Of a stretch of 64,000 bases of DNA, positions 60,086 through 64,000 are shown in pieces. The position numbers were made by a program, and so were the translations under genes. A model generated the notes under the pieces. It did no database searches. It saw only the letters and a program-made list of their open reading frames with translations, and was not told the DNA's origin. This DNA comes from Zea mays (lineage: Eukaryota; Streptophyta; Magnoliopsida; Poales; Poaceae), in NCBI RefSeq assembly GCF_902167145.1, contig NC_050102.1, positions 12,710,850-12,774,849 on the forward strand. The letters are read 5' to 3'. Numbering within the stretch: position 1 is the stretch's first letter; each line of letters begins with the position of its first letter.

Positions 60086-62723
60086 TATAACACCCCGGGA
60101 TCCACAAACACCCCGAAATGCTACTAAACTACACAACTAACATTCATATAAAAAATTTCGACAGCATCTCCCTTGAAAATTTGCATAAACGTGGAAGCAA
60201 CGGAGTATAAACAGATATCATGATAAGAAAACATACTAGACATTAATAATCTGCTAGCAATGGGAAGATAACCATAACGACATAAACTGAATTAACTAGT
60301 GTGCATGACTAGTTAAAAACAAACATCCTTGACAAGAAGTTTCTAATTAAATCATGGTTGTGCCAAGACATCGTTATTATGAGAGTGAAGGTGGACGTGC
60401 TGCTACTTCCCTCATTCCCAACATGAATCAAGTACCTGCATTGAGTAATGCAAGAGTGAGATGAAACATCTCAGCAAGTAAATTGTTTTGACGAGATATT
60501 TAAACCAAAAAAATTGAATTAATCAACATTTTAAAGGGATCACAATTGAGATCAGAAATACTTGTAGATATAGAACTCAATAGTCCCAGAATAACCAATG
60601 TCATCTCATTTCCTCGAACAACCACAATAGATTGTATAACACTTCCCTGCGTCAACAATACCTGCAAATATCACTTCAATGTATGCATAGAAATGCTATG
60701 TGTAAGTCCTCTGTCTTCATACCTCTTAGAGTATAAAACCACATCATCTGCAAATATCACTTCAATGAATGCATATGAATGCAATGCATATGTCCTCTGC
60801 CTTCATACCTCTAAGGGTATGAAGCCGCATCGTACCCCTCCTCGGGCAACGTATGATGCTAAGTTGTACCGGTACGGTCGGACCATAGGTCACGACAAAA
60901 CTTCAGATGCAAGTGAATCATGCAATGTATATGGCATGCTGCATTTATCAATATACTTCACTTCCTTCACATGCAATACAAACCTCAAACAATACTTCGT
61001 TTACCTTCAGATACAATACAAACCTCAAATAATACTTCATTTACCTTCAGGGGGTGTGAATTAATCTCGTGGGTCATACTCAAATCATCATCATCATCAA
61101 TATATGATTAAGCATCAATATAATACAATCAAGTAAAGCATCACCATAGAGTTCAATTATGAAAGAATTCGATGATTCTGAATATTAGAGTGTAGGCGAT
61201 GAAACAACAAGTCAAAACGGTAGCAACCACCGTTAAATTCACTTGCCTTCATCGAAGAAGAAAAATGTAATAGGCATGATCCAGAGTGTAGACACCTGCT
61301 GCGGGGCATAAAACTTAGTACAAAAATTTCACAAACATTTGCCAACAATCAACAAATCGCTCCTACACTTGAAACCAAGACCCGGTGGAATGACTCCCAC
61401 CCTGAACCACATGCCAAATAGCAGCAGCGCTGTTTGTTAATTTTGTATCTTTAAAATTATAATAGTGGTGATATCAAACAAATAATCTAGGAGTTTCTAC
61501 ACAAAATACTCTGCAACTTCGGTATTCAATGGATAATTAAATTTTTCCATCTATAAGTTCTAAAACATCTGACAAGATAACTGACTGAATCTGTTTCAGA
61601 CAGCAGCATAGTTAACTTCAAAATTCGATATCTCCCAAACTGCTCAACCAAAAATTATGAACTTCTGCTGGCAGTAAGAACATTTATCCCTCTACAAAAG
61701 TCTCCATAGTTGGAAGAGCCAATTCGGCCATTTACTATATGAAACCTACCAGTGAATAGACCTACTCATTTTTGTCAGGCAAACAGGAAAAGCCACAATA
61801 AAACAAACATAACTGGAGTTTCAAAATTCATATGAATGCACACTTTAACAATCTGGAAAGCTTATAAAATTATCTACAACTTATTTTACCAACCTAAATT
61901 TTAATTCTATTGATAAAATTGCCTAAATCTTAAGAGAACAGATTCTGCACAGAATTGTGAGACTGAAAAACTGCTATAATCAAACTGCAATAACTTTCTG
62001 ATCTGATGTCCGATTGAGGTGTTCTTCACGGCCACGGAAAGATCTAAAATTTATCTACGACTCATATATAGAATCTTTATTTTTTTTGTGGCCACTAAGA
62101 CCACGAAAAACTGGAATGAACAGAAACTGTCGAATCTGCCATTCTGCAGAAAACTAAATTCGAGATCAAAACCTAACCCCTCATCTAATCCAACATCTAA
62201 TCCTTTAATCCCCATGATCCACAACCTCCAAAAGCACATAATTACAGGGAGGAACAAGGATTTCATCCATACCTAGGGTTTTCCCCAAGAAAATCTTCAA
62301 GAAGAGATGGGGAAGAACATCTCCTTGATCCTCTCTCCCTCTTCAATTCAACGTGCTCCTCCTCTTCTCGATCCTTGCTGCGTGGGGGGGAGATCTAGAG
62401 GGAGGAGGAAGCCGTGCAGAGGGTAGAGGGCTGCTGCCCAAGGGAAGGAGAGGAAGAGGGAGGGGGGCGACTGCAACAAATTGGGGAGAGGGAGAGGGGG
62501 TCGGCTAGGGTTGGGGAGGAGAGGGGGGCTCCCATCCACCGGATCGAAATCAATGACCCAAACTCGCTCTCCCATTTGAGCTCCCGACCCCAGCGGAACA
62601 AATGCCAAAGGATCTATTGTTTACTGAGGAATGCCTCCTGAAACTCCCAACTCCAATGCCACAGAACAAGAAAAAAAAGAGAAAAAGACGTTTAACTTCT
62701 TTTCAGAAAATTGGGGTATCACA
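60086..62723 (-). repeat. 5' LTR of the 7-kb non-autonomous element
   Basis: 2,638 bp, nearly identical to 55723-58366. The GC-rich block at 62385-62560 (bottom-strand R/U5 or leader) matches 58030-58200 of the other copy. Confidence 0.92.
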
Positions 62724-63331
62724 CTACAGTATCCGGGTATTACCCGTATCCGTCCCGAATATAAAACTACCCGAACCCGTATCCGAAAAAACGGGTATTT
62801 GCACTACCCATATCCGGTACCCGACGGGTATACTCGACTCGTTTTCACCCCTACAGAGGGAGAGGGGGAGGGAGCGTGCACGAAGAGAAACCTCCGCTGA
62901 CTGGTGGAATCCATCTATCAGGCGGCGCGGGCGCGCGGCCTGGCTGGGCCGAGCTCGGTCGGCTGGGCTGAATTGGTTTTCTCTTTTTCCAGGGAATTTC
63001 TAACTTCTTTTCTTTTTATTTTCTGTAGGGTTTTCAATTAAAATTCAAACCAAGTTTCAAATTCAAACTAATTCAAACATGTGCAACAATTCAAAGAATA
63101 TTTAAGCTGAGCATGATGCAACATTTCATGACTCATATTGTTTTGACAAAAATAAATAATTAATCCCTCACTAATTAAGCTAAATCTACTCAAAAGGAAA
63201 AGAGAGAGAGAATCTAGAGAGAGATACAAGAGTAACACCTGAATTTGGTGGATAGTTAGAAAGAAATTTTATACCCCCAAATTCAGGGTGTTACAGACCT
63301 ATCCCCCTTAAAAGAATCTCGCCCTCGAGAT

Positions 63332-64000
63332 TCAGGGTTGGCTAGAAAAGAGCTCAGGGTATTTGGCTTTCAAATCATCTTCTCTTTCCTAGGTTACTTC
63401 TTCCTCTAAGTGATGGCCCCATTTGACTTTGCACATCCTGATGGTGCTTCTCCGAGTGACTCTGTCTGCTGTCTCCAGAATCTGAGTTGGCTTCTCAATA
63501 TAAGTCAGATCTTCTTGAACTTCAAGGTCCTCCGTTGGAACCTGCTCTTTTGGCACTCTCAAGCATTTCTTCAGGTGGGACACATGGAACACGTCATGCA
63601 CAGCTGACAGACTCTCTGGTAAGCTAAGCTGATATGCCACTTCTCCATGTCTTGCTTGAATCTAGTACGGTCTGATGTATCGAGGCGCTAGCTTGCCCTT
63701 GACTCCGAATCTTTTGATTCCTCTGATCGGTGACACCTTCAAGTAGACAAAATCTCCCACTTCAAAACCCAGTTCTCTTCTTTGGGTGTCAGTGTAGCTT
63801 CGCTGTCTGGACTGCGCTGTCTTCATATTCTCTCGAACCATTCTGATGTTCTCGTTAGCTTCGAGCAAAATATCTGGACCGAACACTTGTCTTTCGCCGG
63901 GTTGGTCCCAATGCAATGGAGTTCTACAACTTCTCCCATAAAGTGCTTCGAATGGTGACATCTTCAAGCTGGCTTGGTAGTTGTTGTTGTAGGAGAATTC
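63332..64000 (-). pseudogene. End of Tekay-type chromovirus pol: integrase C-terminus and chromodomain (partial)
   Basis: The frame enters at the window edge (NNNYQASLKMSPFEALYGR) and runs to a TGA at 63332-63334. The integrase C-terminal domain has LYGRSCRTPLHW, GFEVGDFVYLKVSPIRG and KGKLAPRYI. The segment AYQLSLP..VHDVFHVSHLKKC follows. The chromodomain end has KVKWGHHLEEEVT, then EREDDL. Two in-frame TAG codons, at 63662-63664 and 63389-63391, break it, the second where the family has Trp. The chromodomain would guide integration to heterochromatin. The rest of pol lies outside the window. Confidence 0.9.

Larger units (their letters stand above)
55723..62723 (-). mobile_element. Non-autonomous LTR retrotransposon (7,001 bp) nested in the hAT element
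   Basis: Two LTRs, 55723-58366 (2,644 bp) and 60086-62723 (2,638 bp), are flanked by CTACA target duplications (55718-55722, 62724-62728). On the plus strand they start TGTAACACCC and TATAACACCC, the second with a G-to-A change at its terminal dinucleotide, and end GGTATCACA. The 1.7-kb interior (58367-60085) has no gag or pol. The primer site is on the minus strand at 60072-60083 (TGGTATCAAAGC, initiator-Met type with one change). The polypurine tract is at 58367-58382. By eye it is the least diverged LTR pair in the window, which fits its place as the innermost insertion. Confidence 0.93.
54527..62853. mobile_element. Ds-like hAT element (non-autonomous) carrying a nested LTR element
   Basis: The ends are TAGGGATGAAAACG (54527) and, inverted, TAGGGGTGAAAACG (62853), matching at 13 of 14 bases and close to the Ac/Ds terminus CAGGGATGAAA. 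An 8-bp target duplication, CAGAGGGA, is perfect: 54519-54526 and 62854-62861. Subterminal DNA is rich in CGGATACGGGTA and GGGTACCCG motifs, as expected for hAT transposase binding. Without the nested 7-kb element it is about 1.3 kb and encodes no transposase. Strand is not defined. Confidence 0.92.
51380..63295 (-). repeat. 3' LTR of a Tekay-type chromovirus, interrupted by a hAT element
   Basis: Terminal sequences are TGTCACACCCGG (51380) and GGGTGTTACA (63295). The LTR proper is 51380-54526 plus 62862-63295, about 3.6 kb. It is oriented minus because pol and a polypurine tract abut its right end (63296-63311, AAGGGGGATAGG on the minus strand). 53360-54520 is GC-rich with chance reading frames. 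The 5' LTR is beyond the window. Confidence 0.85.

Noticed and set aside
56182..61064. A 172-codon frame in both LTRs of the 7-kb element (56182-56700 and 60546-61064)
   Set aside because: It is kept open in both copies only because the LTRs are nearly identical. There is no domain, no splice context and no start context. It is probably chance.
1..64000. CRISPR arrays, bacterial-type defence or operon structures, tRNA genes
   Set aside because: No regularly spaced repeat arrays, no ribosome-binding-site-led gene runs and no cloverleaf-type sequences were seen. The window is plant nuclear DNA.

Overview
This window is plant nuclear DNA, almost certainly maize (Zea mays) or a very close relative. 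The strongest evidence is a two-exon gene at 44920-45392 whose predicted protein I recognise as a MEG (Maternally Expressed Gene) family secreted cysteine-rich peptide. A Helitron 5' terminus at 20339 also fits the maize Hel1 consensus, and the rest is long LTR retrotransposons nested in one another, as in maize intergenic DNA. There are no bacterial-type operons, rRNA genes, tRNA genes or CRISPR arrays.

Layout. (1) 1-1020: the end of a long Gypsy-type LTR ('LTR-X'), which cuts into a galactosyltransferase gene fragment. (2) 1021-20339: a large Helitron on the minus strand. It has a 5' terminus at 20339, an RPA-like single-strand-binding protein gene (14863-16082), a six-exon Rep/helicase gene (5377-10992), and pieces of at least three host genes on the same strand (beta-1,3-galactosyltransferase, cellulose-synthase-like, ABC1-type kinase). 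A nucleoporin-like FG fragment lies on the opposite strand. (3) 21404-22354: a repeat ('B') with a second copy at 50394-51379. (4) 22529-44373: a plus-strand non-autonomous LTR retrotransposon with 3.4-4.0 kb LTRs and no coding capacity. Its 3' LTR holds a 12,265-bp minus-strand Tat-clade Gypsy element (29601-41865, perfect CTGTC target duplication) with gag-pol and a spliced gene on the opposite strand. (5) 44374-45460: the MEG gene, 0.55 kb beyond the end of that nest. (6) 46267-50368: a second, 3'-truncated LTR-X whose first 1.1-1.2 kb is tandemly duplicated and carries 5S rRNA-like sequence. It ends in degenerate telomere-type repeats at its junction with repeat B. (7) 51380-64000: a minus-strand Tekay-type chromovirus (3' LTR, PPT, pol end). 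Its LTR holds a Ds-like hAT element (54527-62853, 8-bp target duplication), which holds a 7.0-kb non-autonomous LTR element (55723-62723, CTACA target duplication).

How it fits together. The only apparently intact host gene is the MEG paralog. Upstream it has a motif one base different from the endosperm transfer-cell box, inside a GATATA microsatellite. Everything else is mobile DNA at different stages of decay, and the modes differ sharply. The Helitron Rep/helicase has four indels and no nonsense substitution. The nested Tat element has 24 in-frame stops over both of its genes, 23 of them TAG and none TAA. Most fall where Gln (CAG) or Trp is expected, as C-to-T change at methylated sites would give. 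The nesting order and target duplications give a clear relative chronology.
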